Counted from the stretch's first letter, positions 1 to 8,307 are shown. The stretch is 64,000 nt of DNA from Bradyrhizobium sp. C9 (GCF_002532045.1 NZ_NWTG01000008.1:62001-126000), one strand, 5' to 3'. A program made the numbers and translations. The notes: a model not told the origin generated them from the letters alone.

Positions 1-366
1 GGCGATCTCGCTGATGTGCGCGGGCGATATCTCCTCGATGCTTCGCCAGCGGTCCCCGACATTGACGATCCGGAGCGACGAGCAGGCGCTGCCCGCCGGA
101 ACATAGGCATTCAGGCAAACCGTCTCCGCGCCCAGTGTCGCGATCGGTGCATGCAGCATTCCTGCCGGGATCAGCGCAGCATGGCCCGCAGGCACGGTGA
201 TGGCCGCACCGTCGATGCGAAAGGCGCGCGACCCCGACAGCACCAGCACGATCTGGCTCTCGTCATGGAAGTGCGGCCGGAGGCCGAGCGAGCCGGCACC
301 GCTCCACGATGCCAGCTCGACGATGCCGTCACGGTCGGCGCGCCGGTAGTTCCAGGCTTTCGTCAT
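1..366 (-). CDS. AraC-type regulator, cupin sensor domain (partial)
   Basis: Only the first 122 codons are in the window; the gene runs off the left edge. The visible part reads as a cupin/AraC-type ligand-binding domain: it starts MTKAWNYRR, has the metal/ligand cupin motif HFHDES near residue 33, then a beta-rich stretch with a PAGHAALIPAGMLHAP turn. A C-terminal helix-turn-helix would be expected outside the window but is not seen. The ATG overlaps the stop codon of the upstream MFS gene (ATGA), so it is the third gene of a thioesterase-MFS-regulator operon and is probably translationally coupled. It could alternatively be a stand-alone cupin protein. Confidence 0.7.
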   Translation of the reverse strand, partial: MTKAWNYRRADRDGIVELASWSGAGSLGLRPHFHDESQIVLVLSGSRAFRIDGAAITVPAGHAALIPAGMLHAPIATLGAETVCLNAYVPAGSACSSLRIVNVGDRWRSIEEISPAHISEIA

Positions 367-1706
367 GGCGAACCAGGTGATCGCAGAGGTCTCGAACCGA
401 TGGATGGGTGATCCCCGAGCATAGCACGGGGGTCACCCGGCTGTCGCGGCCGCGCGACTGAAGCCATCGGCGAGGCCGTTCGCATCGTCGCGACAGCGAT
501 GAGAGCGGCGACGAGGTTGGCGGCTGCGCTGATTGCCACCGGGATGAAGTAGCTGTGGCTGACGTCGAATGCGAAGCCGGCGGCGCTTGGTCCCAGCAGC
601 GTTCCGAACGCGACGCTGGTGTAGAGGATACCGATGATGCCGCCGACATTGCGGCCGCCGAAATGGTCGGTGACCACGGCGGGCAGGATCGCCACCCAGC
701 CGCCATAGAACACGCCGAACAGCAGCGCGAAGGCCGTGAGCGACCAGAAGGTGCCGGCGATCGCCCAGATCGCCAGCGAGGCGGCCATGCCGAGATACAT
801 CGCGATCAGGAAGGCATCGCGGCCGACCCGGTCGGCGATGCCGCCGAGGAAGAAGCGGCCGGCGGTGCTGCCGACACCGATCATCCCGAGCAGCAGCACG
901 GCGAGCGTCGGCGCTACCTGATGGTCGACGGCGAACGGCACGAGATGCACGAAGGGTACGAACACCCCGAACGCACTGACCAGGCAGGCCGCATAGAGCC
1001 CGGCAAAGCGGGCCGTGCGCACCGCATGGCGGATCGAAACACCCTGACGCAGCGGCGTGCCTGACGCCGTATCAAGCGGATCGCCATCCGGTGCGGTGCC
1101 GTAGCGGCGCGGATCGTCCGCGATCAGGAGCGATGAGCCGATGCCGGCGACGGCGGCAACGACGCCGAGCACGACGTAGGCTTCGCGCCAGCCGAGGCTC
1201 GCGATCAGCCAGGTCGCGAGCGGCGGCATCACCAATGTTCCGACCCCGATCCCGCTGACGGCGAGGCCCGACGCAAAACCGCGCCGCCTGACGAACCAGC
1301 GCTGCACGGCGCCCAAGGTCGGAACGTATGCGCAACCGACGCCGGCGCCGATCCCGATGCTGTAGGCAGCGTAGACCTGGAGGATGGTCTGCGCCTGTCC
1401 CGCCAGCACCATGCCGAGACCGACCAGCGCCATTCCAATTGCAGCCAGCCTGCGCGCGCCCCAGCGATCGGCGAGCGGGCCGGAGATGATGCCGAGACCG
1501 AAATACAGGAAGCCCGCGAACGAGAACACCAGCGACACCGAGCCGCGCGAGGCGCCGAACTCCCGCTGCAGCGACTCGACGAAGGATGAGAACGTGTAGG
1601 CGCTGCCGAAGCCGATGAACGTGACGACAAAGGCGGCTGCGACGACAACCCAGCCATAGAACGGCCTTGCGCGTTGATGTCCGGCGTGCATGGCGGCGTT
1701 CCTCAT
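363..1706 (-). CDS. MFS transporter
   Basis: A 447-residue major facilitator with about 12 hydrophobic segments. The first helix (residues 16-40) is FYGWVVVAAAFVVTF-like, typical of monocarboxylate/oxalate-type MFS proteins. The loop 2-3 signature is GPLADRWGARR, and its second-half counterpart is GGIADRVGRD. The start at 1706 is chosen because it overlaps the thioesterase stop (ATGA). A longer reading frame upstream is just the continuation into that gene. The 3' end overlaps the next gene in the same way. Substrate unknown; linkage to a PaaI-type thioesterase hints at an organic acid or aromatic acid, which is inference only. Confidence 0.88.
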   Translation of the reverse strand: MRNAAMHAGHQRARPFYGWVVVAAAFVVTFIGFGSAYTFSSFVESLQREFGASRGSVSLVFSFAGFLYFGLGIISGPLADRWGARRLAAIGMALVGLGMVLAGQAQTILQVYAAYSIGIGAGVGCAYVPTLGAVQRWFVRRRGFASGLAVSGIGVGTLVMPPLATWLIASLGWREAYVVLGVVAAVAGIGSSLLIADDPRRYGTAPDGDPLDTASGTPLRQGVSIRHAVRTARFAGLYAACLVSAFGVFVPFVHLVPFAVDHQVAPTLAVLLLGMIGVGSTAGRFFLGGIADRVGRDAFLIAMYLGMAASLAIWAIAGTFWSLTAFALLFGVFYGGWVAILPAVVTDHFGGRNVGGIIGILYTSVAFGTLLGPSAAGFAFDVSHSYFIPVAISAAANLVAALIAVATMRTASPMASVARPRQPGDPRAMLGDHPSIGSRPLRSPGSP

Positions 1707-2209
1707 GATCGTTCTCCTTGTGCCGCGCGCTCGCCTGCCTTGGCCGGCGGATAGAGCAGCATCTGCGTGCAGCGAAACAGCGCGATGGCCTTGCCGGTCG
1801 CCTCGCTGCGGATCTCCGCATCCCACACCTGGGTGGTGCGCCCGGCATGAATGAGGCGCGCCTCGCAGCTGACGCCGCCTTCGCGCGCGGCACCGATGAA
1901 GTTCGTCTTCAATTCGCCGGTCGCGAAGCCAATTGCGCTGTCCGGCAAGGAGGCGAGGCAGCCGAAGCCGCACGCGGTATCCGCCAGCGCGACGATGCTT
2001 GCGCCGTGCAAGAGCCCGTGCGGCGAAAAGTGCTTCGCTGCAATCTCGAAACGGCCGCGGATGAGGCCGCGTTCGGCTTCGAGCCATTGAAAATCCAGCA
2101 GGCCGGGCAGGCTGCCGGGTTGCGACGCGTTGATGTGGTCGACGCGTTTGCGGGTATCGCTGCCTGCACCGATCTCGTGCAAAGCGAGTTTGTTGGGTAC
2201 CTCAGTCAT
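1703..2209 (-). CDS. PaaI-family hotdog thioesterase
   Basis: A 168-residue single-domain hotdog protein. The core motif HGLLHGASIVALADTACG matches the PaaI/YbgC-like acyl-CoA thioesterase signature (HGG-x-ADTA-x(G)), where the Asp or Glu near this helix acts in hydrolysis. Hotdog strands follow (FIGAAREGGVSCEARLIHAGRTTQVWDAEI). These enzymes hydrolyse acyl- or aryl-CoA thioesters in the cytoplasm. Start MTEVPNKL at 2209 is preferred; an in-frame ATG at 2227 is possible. It is the first gene of the operon with the MFS transporter, divergent from the LysR gene at 2406. Confidence 0.85.
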   Translation of the reverse strand: MTEVPNKLALHEIGAGSDTRKRVDHINASQPGSLPGLLDFQWLEAERGLIRGRFEIAAKHFSPHGLLHGASIVALADTACGFGCLASLPDSAIGFATGELKTNFIGAAREGGVSCEARLIHAGRTTQVWDAEIRSEATGKAIALFRCTQMLLYPPAKAGERAAQGERS

Positions 2210-2267
2210 GTCGTGTTCTGGCTCCATCAGGGAACCGAGAGCTGTCATCGCGAGCCGCGGAGGAAGA

Positions 2268-2280
2268 TTAGAAAATCTAA
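2268..2280. promoter_or_regulatory. LysR-type operator candidate, distal copy
   Basis: TTAGAAAATCTAA, a perfect inverted repeat (TTAGA-3-TCTAA) that fits the T-N11-A pattern bound by LysR-type regulators. It lies between the divergent thioesterase and LysR genes, 58 bp upstream of the thioesterase start. An identical copy is at 2390. Confidence 0.65.
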
Positions 2281-2305
2281 CTTTAATGGCTCGGATTTCT
2301 CTATG

Positions 2306-2335
2306 TTGACGCGGCTCCCAGCCTTACGATAGGCT
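2306..2335 (+). promoter_or_regulatory. weak promoter candidate for the LysR gene
   Basis: TTGACG at 2306-2311 and TAGGCT at 2330-2335 with an 18-bp spacer point toward the LysR gene. The -10 match is poor, so this is tentative. Confidence 0.25.
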
Positions 2336-2389
2336 AATTGAGCGCCGGGAAGGCCCCGTTGGCAAACCAGATTTGCTGCACGATTGAGA

Positions 2390-2402
2390 TTAGAAAATCT
2401 AA
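2390..2402. promoter_or_regulatory. LysR-type operator candidate, start-codon copy
   Basis: Second exact copy of TTAGAAAATCTAA, ending 3 nt before the LysR ATG. It occupies the place where a ribosome-binding site would sit, and no Shine-Dalgarno sequence is visible there. Binding here would block the LysR gene, consistent with autorepression. Confidence 0.65.
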
Positions 2403-2405
2403 ATC

Positions 2406-3308
2406 ATGGAGAGTAGGCTTCCACCCCTGAACGCGCTCAAGGCGTTCGAATCCGCCGCCCGCCATCTCTCGGTGAAGCTCGCGGCCGAGGAGCTGTGCGT
2501 GACGCCGGGCGCGGTCAGCCAGATGCTCAAGACGCTCGAAGCCCATCTCGGCATCAAGCTGTTCGAGCGGGTGCCGCGCGGCATCTATCTCACCGACGCC
2601 GGCCGCGACTATCTGCCGTCGATCCGCAATGCGTTTCGCCAGATCGCGGAGGCCTCGCGTCGCGTCGCTGCATCGGTCGACGTCGGTACGCTGACGGTGA
2701 GCGTCACGCCGTTCTTTGCGTCGGCCTGGCTGGTGCCGCGCATGGCATCGTTTCAGGGCGCGCATCCCGAGATCGATCTCCAGATCGTCACCAGCAACAC
2801 GCTCGTCGATTTCTCGCGTAACGGCGTCGACGTCGCGGTGCGCCACGGCCTCGGCCGCTATCCGGGGCTGCGCAGCGACCGCGTCGTTACGGTCGAGATG
2901 GTCGCGGTCGCTTCGCCGTCGCTGGTTGCGCGTCTCGGGCGGCCGGCCTCTCCCGCAGATCTTGCGGGCTGGCCGCAGGTGCACGACGCCGATCGCAAGG
3001 GATGGAGCCTGTGGTTTCAGGCCAATGGGATCACGGAGGTTCGCACGCCGCGCGGTCCCTCGTTCGACGACAGCGGTCTGCTGCTGAAGGCTGTGCTGAC
3101 CGGGCAGGGCGCCGGCCTGCTGCCCGCGGCAATGGTCGCCGATGAGATCGAGAGCGGCGAACTGATCCAGCTGCTTGAGACCGCGCATCTGGAGGAGTTT
3201 GCGTATTATCTCGTCTGCCCCGACAACCGGCAAGGGCTTCCGAAGATCGCGGCGTTCAGGGAGTGGATGTTGGGGCCCATAGCCCAGTCAGCACTTGGGG
3301 AACGCTAG
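2406..3308 (+). CDS. LysR-family regulator, GcvA-like
   Basis: 300 residues. The N-terminus RLPPLNALKAFESAARHLS is the hallmark opening of GcvA/AmpR-like LysR proteins, followed by the winged HTH (residues about 8-65, with LCVTPGAVSQMLKTLE as recognition helix). Residues about 90-295 form the type-2 periplasmic-binding-like effector domain. It is divergent from the thioesterase-MFS-AraC operon and probably controls it and itself through the two TTAGAAAATCTAA sites. The start is fixed by family alignment, although there is no recognisable ribosome-binding site. Effector unknown. Confidence 0.9.
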   Translation: MESRLPPLNALKAFESAARHLSVKLAAEELCVTPGAVSQMLKTLEAHLGIKLFERVPRGIYLTDAGRDYLPSIRNAFRQIAEASRRVAASVDVGTLTVSVTPFFASAWLVPRMASFQGAHPEIDLQIVTSNTLVDFSRNGVDVAVRHGLGRYPGLRSDRVVTVEMVAVASPSLVARLGRPASPADLAGWPQVHDADRKGWSLWFQANGITEVRTPRGPSFDDSGLLLKAVLTGQGAGLLPAAMVADEIESGELIQLLETAHLEEFAYYLVCPDNRQGLPKIAAFREWMLGPIAQSALGER

Positions 3309-3326
3309 CTGTCTCGCCGCCGCGCC

Positions 3327-4124
3327 TTATCGATAGAACGCGTTCGGCGGCACGCCAAAATGCTTGCGGAACATCGCGGTGAAGGCGCTCTGGCTGGCAT
3401 AGCCGGCATCGAGCGCGACATCGACCACCCGCGCGCCGCGTGCGAGGCGTTCCAGCGCAAACAGCAGGCGGGCCTGCTGACGCCACTCGCCGAACGTCAT
3501 GCCGGTCTCCCTGGCGAACAGGCGATGGATCGTCTTCGATGTCAGCTTCAGCCGGAGCGCCCACTGCTCGGCGGTGGAGGTGTCGTCCGGACGGGCCACC
3601 AGCGCCGCGCAGATCCGCGCCAGCCTTTCGTCGCGCGGCATCGGCAGATGCAGCGGCAACACATCGATCTCGCGCAGCTGGTCGAGCAGCACACGCATCA
3701 GGCGCTCGTCGCTTGTGCCTGGCGCATAGTCCAGCGGCACACCCATCGCGGCGACGAACAATTCGCGCAGCAGCGGCGAGACAGTGAACACGCAGCTGGT
3801 CTGCGGCAGATTGGGAGCCGCGTCGGCATCGACGAACACGGTGCGGATCTTGACCGCACCGCACATCCGGACCTCGTGCGCGAGACCGGCCACCAGCCAC
3901 ACCGCGCGATTGGGCGGCACCACCCAGGTGCCCTCGGCGCAGCGCACGATCATCACGCCTTCGATCGCGTAGAGCAGTTGGCCGCGCGGATGTGCATGCA
4001 GGCCGGTCGATGTGCCGCTCGGATAGTCGATCTCCATCGCCGCCATCGGCCGCGCCGTGGCGTGATAATCGAGGTGCCGTGTGATCAGCTCGTCCAACAC
4101 GTCTTCATCTCTCTCATGTCCCAA
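3327..4124 (-). CDS. AraC-family regulator with N-terminal cupin
   Basis: 265 residues. The cupin half has HAHPRGQLLYAIEG (about residues 43-56) and the PPNRAVWLVAGLAHEV turn. The C-terminal double HTH has LTSKTIHRLFARETGMTFGEW and VALDAGYASQSAFTAMFRKHFG, the second being the conserved AraC signature. The longest frame starts at a TTG (4124). A GTG at 4100, 8 codons in and preceded by GAGAGAG, is an equally plausible start. Divergent from an EamA exporter; this pairing is common for regulators of exporters. The inverted repeat between them is a likely binding site. Confidence 0.85.
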   Translation of the reverse strand: MGHERDEDVLDELITRHLDYHATARPMAAMEIDYPSGTSTGLHAHPRGQLLYAIEGVMIVRCAEGTWVVPPNRAVWLVAGLAHEVRMCGAVKIRTVFVDADAAPNLPQTSCVFTVSPLLRELFVAAMGVPLDYAPGTSDERLMRVLLDQLREIDVLPLHLPMPRDERLARICAALVARPDDTSTAEQWALRLKLTSKTIHRLFARETGMTFGEWRQQARLLFALERLARGARVVDVALDAGYASQSAFTAMFRKHFGVPPNAFYR

Positions 4125-4134
4125 TCTCGCTAGG

Positions 4135-4164
4135 TGAGGTCATTCTAGCGTGAGACAGACCTCA
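4135..4164. promoter_or_regulatory. inverted repeat between AraC and EamA genes
   Basis: TGAGGTC (4135-4141) and GACCTCA (4158-4164) form a perfect 7-bp inverted repeat with a 16-bp gap. An interleaved second pair, GCTAG (4129-4133) and CTAGC (4145-4149), is also perfect. Position in a ~75-bp divergent intergenic region suggests an operator. Confidence 0.5.
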
Positions 4165-4213
4165 GTGCGACAGGTAGTTGCTGGTGCGTCTTTCACCAAT
4201 GCGCTGCCGGATC

Positions 4214-5119
4214 ATGCTCAAGAAGAATGCTGCACTTCTCTATCCCTTCGTTGCCATCGTGCTGTGGGCCGGCAACGTCATCGTCTCGCGTCTGTCGGCC
4301 CACACGATCGGTCCGCAGGCGATCACTTTCTATCGCCTGCTGGTCGCGGTGCTGCTGATGTCCCCGTTCGTGGCGCGCGCCGCCTGGCGCAATCGCCGCG
4401 CGATCTGGCCGCATCTCGGGCCGCTCGCGATCCTCGGCTTCCTTGCGATGTGCCTGTTCCAGAGCCTGTCGTATCTGGCGGCCGAGACCACGACCGCGAC
4501 CAACATGGCCGTGTTCACCGCGCTGACGCCGCTGCTCACGGTCGCACTCAGCGCCGCACTGCTCGGCGAGCAGCCGACGCTCGGCATGGTCTGCGGCGCG
4601 CCGCTGTCGTTCGCAGGCCTCGTCTATCTCGTCAGCGGCGGCGAATTGTCGTCGCTGTTGCAGAATGGTGTGCACGCGGGTGACGCACTGATGCTGCTCG
4701 CCGCGATCGTCTACGCGCTGTACGGCGTGCTCCTGAAGCGCTGGAATTTGCCGATCACCGGGTGGCAGTCCACCTACATGCAGGCGTTGTGTGCGTTGGC
4801 CGTGATGTTTCCCGCGTTCCTCGCGACGCCGGCGCCGCTGCGGCAGGTCAACGCGGCGACCTGGCCGCTGATCGTCTATGCCGGCGCGCTCGCCTCGGTG
4901 GTGCTGCCGTTCCTGTGGATCCGTGGTGTCGCGCAGCTCGGCCCGAACCGCTGCGCGATCTTCATGAACCTGCTGCCGGTGCTGACGGCCGCGGCCGCGA
5001 TCGTGATGCTGGGCGAGCCGGTCAGGTCCTTCCACGTCATCGGCGGCGGCCTCGCGCTGCTCGGCGTTGCCTGCGCGCAGGTGTTTCCACGGCCGATGTT
5101 GCGAGCGCAGCGTGCCTGA
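4214..5119 (+). CDS. EamA/DMT-family exporter
   Basis: About 301 residues with ten hydrophobic segments in two EamA repeats. Each repeat begins with the family's typical small-residue helix (YPFVAIVLWAGNVIVSRL; ALMLLAAIVYALYGVLLKRW), and the first ends in the conserved Glu-containing loop LLGEQPT. The protein is an inner-membrane drug/metabolite transporter, direction probably export. ATG at 4214 is chosen because MLKKNAALLYPF immediately precedes helix 1; an in-frame ATG at 4199 adds five residues. Likely controlled by the divergent AraC regulator. Confidence 0.85.
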   Translation: MLKKNAALLYPFVAIVLWAGNVIVSRLSAHTIGPQAITFYRLLVAVLLMSPFVARAAWRNRRAIWPHLGPLAILGFLAMCLFQSLSYLAAETTTATNMAVFTALTPLLTVALSAALLGEQPTLGMVCGAPLSFAGLVYLVSGGELSSLLQNGVHAGDALMLLAAIVYALYGVLLKRWNLPITGWQSTYMQALCALAVMFPAFLATPAPLRQVNAATWPLIVYAGALASVVLPFLWIRGVAQLGPNRCAIFMNLLPVLTAAAAIVMLGEPVRSFHVIGGGLALLGVACAQVFPRPMLRAQRA

Positions 5120-5140
5120 GCATGACGACGCGATCATCCA

Positions 5141-5167
5141 AGCGTTGTGACCTATCGTCACAGCGCT
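5141..5167. terminator. inverted repeat after EamA gene
   Basis: TGTGAC (5146-5151) and GTCACA (5157-5162) with a 5-nt loop, extended by AGCG/CGCT outside. A T5 run follows about 10 nt later. It could end the EamA transcript, or be an operator: it resembles a CRP/FNR-type palindrome but with a 7-bp rather than 6-bp gap between TGTGA and TCACA. Confidence 0.4.
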
Positions 5168-5397
5168 TGACTGATCCATTTTTCGCCGTGCGGGCGTCGT
5201 GACATCGCGTGCGCCCACACGCGAGACATGTTTCCAATCTTTGCTGATTGATGTGCGATTGCTGCCAAATCAGCGTGCTTGTCGCTCGCTTGCATCATGC
5301 GCTTCACGTCGAACGCGATCAAACTAAAGGATAGCTAGCTTCTCACTTCGAGTCGTGAGGGTTTGCTGGTTTGATCGATAGTTGTCTCGAGCGAATT

Positions 5398-7185
5398 ATG
5401 AAACAGAAGATCGCGTATGGTGCGATTCTAGTTGGCGCAATCATCCTGGTTTTTTTCGCGCACAAGATTTGGAGCGCCACGAATCTCCTAGCGGAGACGC
5501 TGCGCTCGAGCGGTCAACGCATGGCTAGCATTACCAGCCGCCTGGACGCGCAGGAGCAGGCCGCGAACAAGCAAGAGCAGGCCGCGAACAGGCAGGAGCA
5601 GGCTGCGAGCAAGCAGGAGCAGGTCGCGAGCAGGCAGGAACAGGCTGCAAGCAAGCAGGAACAGGTTGCAATCAAGCAGGAGCAGATTGCGAGCAAGCAG
5701 GACGAGGCTGCAAGCAAGCTGGAGCAGACTGCAAATGGGTTGCAGCAGACGGTCAGTAAACTGCAAGCGGATATTGGCGCGGTAGTCGACACGCAGAAGC
5801 GCGGTCGGCCCGCGCCCGATCTGCAGGGGCATTCGATTCAGGTTTCGCTGCCTCAAAGCGAATATGGACCGATGACACCGGTCTCCATGACGAAGATCTC
5901 GGCGCGAGAATTTCTGATCGCCAACTATCGGGATGTTTATCTGTTCGACCAGGATCAGCGCACCGCGGTACCGCTTGAGATCGACGTCGCACTGCCTGTC
6001 TGGAGTCCAACGGCCGTGTTCTATTCGGCCTTCTACGACAGGATCTTTATCGCGAACTACGTTGGAGAGGATATTATCGTCGCCCAGCTCGAGCGTACGC
6101 CGTCCGGCGCGAAGCTTCGTCTAACCGAGCGGATAGCGGATGCCGGCATCAAGGGCGCGGAGGGAGTGGCGATCTCGCGCGGAGGTCGATTCATGGGTGT
6201 GGCGGACTACGACGGCAACGTGGTCTCCATGTTCGAACGCGTGGACGATAAATGGATTCTGCGCTGGAAGCGCGATTTGCCGGCCTCCCACGGCATCACG
6301 ATTATCGGCGATGAGGTTTTCGCCTCGGGCCAGGGCAGCATTGTCAAGCTGTCGATTGAAACCGGGCAGGAGCTTGCCAGGACTGCAAACATCGGCCCTC
6401 AGCCGATTCAATTTGCCACTTGCATCAACGAAGACGAGAGCACCGGCGATCTGATTGGTTCGGATCCGATGTCCGGCGTCGTTTTCACGATGACGAAGAG
6501 CCTTCAATTGAAGGATGTGTACGGCGCGAACGGTCCGACTCATGCAAACCTGTCCGCGCCGTTCTGTGCCTATCGGGACAAGGACGCAGTCTATATTCTG
6601 TCGACCTACCAGGACCGGCTCATCGCTATCAGCGAAGGGACGACAACCTCTTTCGAGTTTGGATACCCACGATGGAAATACATCGCTGATCAATCGAGAT
6701 TTCGATATCCCTCGGTTACGTCGCGCGGGTCCGTCCAGTTCGATGCGCCGAGCTATCAGATGTTCGACAAGACGGTGCGTGCAGCCTATGGCGCGCTGGC
6801 AATGAGTGATGGCAGGCTGTTGATGATGCCTGCCCGCGGAGACCTGTTTGGCGACGAGTCGACCTTTTACGCGACCGGCATCGCGAGCGACCCAAACTGG
6901 CTTGCAATCGTCTCCAATTCGTCACCCAAGGCAATTCTCTATAACCGCAAGACGGGGGCGCTGGGTGGCGTAACGATCGGCGAGTGGGATTGCTGGGCGC
7001 AGGCGGGCGAAGTCTTGTGTCCATCGCGCCGCTATTCCGTCGCCGAACTGTCTGCCGCCGCGGGCATGCTGGATCCAGAGGAAGAGGCCAAGATGGCGGG
7101 AGGCTGGGTTGCAGGTGGGTTTCCGCTCCTGAAGTACTGGGCGGAATGGGCATCGGGTCGTCGCCCGGCGGAGGCGCGCCCCTAG
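5398..7185 (+). CDS. membrane-anchored coiled-coil plus beta-propeller-like protein
   Basis: About 595 residues, function not recognised. Three parts are visible. An N-terminal membrane helix (IAYGAILVGAIILVFFAH, about residues 5-22) has a short cytoplasmic Lys-containing tip. A heptad coiled coil of eleven 7-residue units of the type QEQAASK covers about residues 52-128. A long C-terminal domain (about 150-560) has repeating strand-like blocks such as FLIANYRDVYLFDQ, GVADYDGNVVSMFERV and EVFASGQGSIVKLSIETG, which read like blades of a beta-propeller. The propeller would be periplasmic if the N-terminus is cytoplasmic. ATG at 5398 is preferred over a TTG nine codons upstream. No neighbour indicates a role. 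Confidence 0.75.
   Translation: MKQKIAYGAILVGAIILVFFAHKIWSATNLLAETLRSSGQRMASITSRLDAQEQAANKQEQAANRQEQAASKQEQVASRQEQAASKQEQVAIKQEQIASKQDEAASKLEQTANGLQQTVSKLQADIGAVVDTQKRGRPAPDLQGHSIQVSLPQSEYGPMTPVSMTKISAREFLIANYRDVYLFDQDQRTAVPLEIDVALPVWSPTAVFYSAFYDRIFIANYVGEDIIVAQLERTPSGAKLRLTERIADAGIKGAEGVAISRGGRFMGVADYDGNVVSMFERVDDKWILRWKRDLPASHGITIIGDEVFASGQGSIVKLSIETGQELARTANIGPQPIQFATCINEDESTGDLIGSDPMSGVVFTMTKSLQLKDVYGANGPTHANLSAPFCAYRDKDAVYILSTYQDRLIAISEGTTTSFEFGYPRWKYIADQSRFRYPSVTSRGSVQFDAPSYQMFDKTVRAAYGALAMSDGRLLMMPARGDLFGDESTFYATGIASDPNWLAIVSNSSPKAILYNRKTGALGGVTIGEWDCWAQAGEVLCPSRRYSVAELSAAAGMLDPEEEAKMAGGWVAGGFPLLKYWAEWASGRRPAEARP
5551..5781 (+). repeat. 21-bp tandem repeats encoding heptads
   Basis: Eleven in-frame 21-nt units, the first eight (5551-5718) highly similar and the last three degenerate. 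Each encodes one heptad (QEQAANK, QEQAANR, QEQAASK, QEQVASR and so on). Unit gain and loss by slippage is likely. Confidence 0.85.
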
Positions 7186-7284
7186 ACGTCGGCGATCTCG
7201 CGGTTTTGATCTCATGTGAAGGACCGGAGCAGAATAGAACGCCGTGGCCGGCGGTCACTTGTTCGATGAAACGGAGTGATCGCG

Positions 7285-7500
7285 ATGCGTGTTGCCTTGG
7301 TCTTGACGTTGCCTCTTGTGATCCTGTGGAGTGCGGTTGCCGACGCGGCACCTGCGCATCACCGGCATGTGCGACAGCACCTCATCATCCGTCCGAGCGA
7401 AGAGGTGGTCGTACCCAGCGGGTACAGGTATCCCGGCTTCGGGCCGATCCCGCCAAGCGAGAACCGCAATCTCGATCCGTCCACGCGTGGCAGCGGCTGA
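7285..7500 (+). CDS. small secreted protein, function unknown
   Basis: 71 residues. ATG at 7285 has GGAG 8 nt upstream; a GTG three codons earlier is less likely. A signal peptide is clear (MRVALVLTLPLVILWSAVADAA, cleavage near residue 22). The mature part is short, His-rich at first (APAHHRHVRQH) and then Pro/Gly-rich (VPSGYRYPGFGPIPPSENRN). No known domain recognised; likely periplasmic. Confidence 0.6.
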   Translation: MRVALVLTLPLVILWSAVADAAPAHHRHVRQHLIIRPSEEVVVPSGYRYPGFGPIPPSENRNLDPSTRGSG

Positions 7501-7616
7501 CGTCGGTGCCGCGTCGCTGAGTGACCCGCCTCACATCGCTCGCAGAGCAATTCTGGGAGTGTGTCGGCCAAGGCGATGCAATGGTGCGTCGACCCAATTG
7601 TGGAGGAGGGTAGATC

Positions 7617-7841
7617 ATGCGTGCAATTTCACTGAGCTTCGCCGTCGCAACTGCAGTTGCTCTGTTCGCGCTCGGTCAGTCGGCTTCCGCCGCCCCCGTC
7701 GGGGCCGTCGTGAAGGCGTGCGACAGAACCGCGGGATGCAACTACAGCCTGAACAAGGCTGGAGACCTGTCGGGCTGCTCGTCGAAGGTCTGCTTCTACT
7801 GTCCGAACGACGGCAAGCGGCAGTGCTTCCCGGTGCAGTAA
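7617..7841 (+). CDS. small secreted cysteine-rich protein
   Basis: 74 residues with a strong ribosome-binding site (GGAGGAGGG) before the ATG. The signal peptide ends near ASAAP (residue 26). The mature ~48 residues contain six Cys (ACDRTAGCNYS, GCSSKVCFYCPN, QCFP), an even number suited to disulfides in the periplasm. Function unknown. A strong terminator follows 8 nt after the stop, so it is probably monocistronic. Confidence 0.75.
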   Translation: MRAISLSFAVATAVALFALGQSASAAPVGAVVKACDRTAGCNYSLNKAGDLSGCSSKVCFYCPNDGKRQCFPVQ

Positions 7842-7848
7842 GCAGCCA

Positions 7849-7880
7849 GGGGCCCGCTTCCTGCGGGCCCCTTCGCTTCT
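7849..7880 (+). terminator. rho-independent-type terminator
   Basis: GGGGCCCGC (7849-7857), TTCCT loop, GCGGGCCCC (7863-7871): a perfect 9-bp stem followed by a T/C-rich tail (TTCGCTTCT). It lies just after the Cys-rich secreted protein gene and before the convergent gene at 7892. Confidence 0.75.
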
Positions 7881-7891
7881 CGGGGACCGAG

Positions 7892-8173
7892 CTACGCTGC
7901 GCCGGTGACCAGCTTGTGCTGAGGTCTCTCGGTGACACGCATTTCGAGCGTGGTGATGGTTCCCTTGAGATTGTCGTGCCGCTCGTGGAGCGACCTTGCC
8001 AAGATCGGATACCTTGGGTTCGATCGATCATAAATTCCCGCGCGCGCTTCTTCGGCCGCAATGTCGGCTTCGATCTGCTGGCAGGCCAGGACAAGATCGG
8101 ACAGCATCTTCCTGATCGTTGGTTCTCGTCCGGTGCTTGCGCGAGCTGTCTCAAAACGATGATGCATGTTCAT
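7892..8173 (-). CDS. conserved hypothetical protein, helical
   Basis: 93 residues from ATG 8173 (MNMHHRFETARAS). The frame stays open upstream but the extra ~50 residues look unlike protein. The body is alpha-helical and charged (MLSDLVLACQQIEADIAAEEARAG; SLHERHDNLKGTITTLEMRV), with no signal peptide or membrane segment. It reads like a small cytoplasmic helical-hairpin protein of unknown function. Confidence 0.55.
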   Translation of the reverse strand: MNMHHRFETARASTGREPTIRKMLSDLVLACQQIEADIAAEEARAGIYDRSNPRYPILARSLHERHDNLKGTITTLEMRVTERPQHKLVTGAA

Positions 8174-8307
8174 GTGCGTGCTCCGAATGTCTGAGTTCGG
8201 CACACCGAGAACAGCTGGCGCCGAACTATTCACGGATGCATCGCAAGTTGCTTGCCAGGAGCGGGTCCGTAAGAATACGGCCGGCGCGGTCTGACGGGTC
8301 CCTAGGG

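Noticed and set aside
5551..5781. CRISPR-like regular repeats
   Set aside because: The 21-bp units are contiguous, without spacers, and encode coiled-coil heptads in frame.
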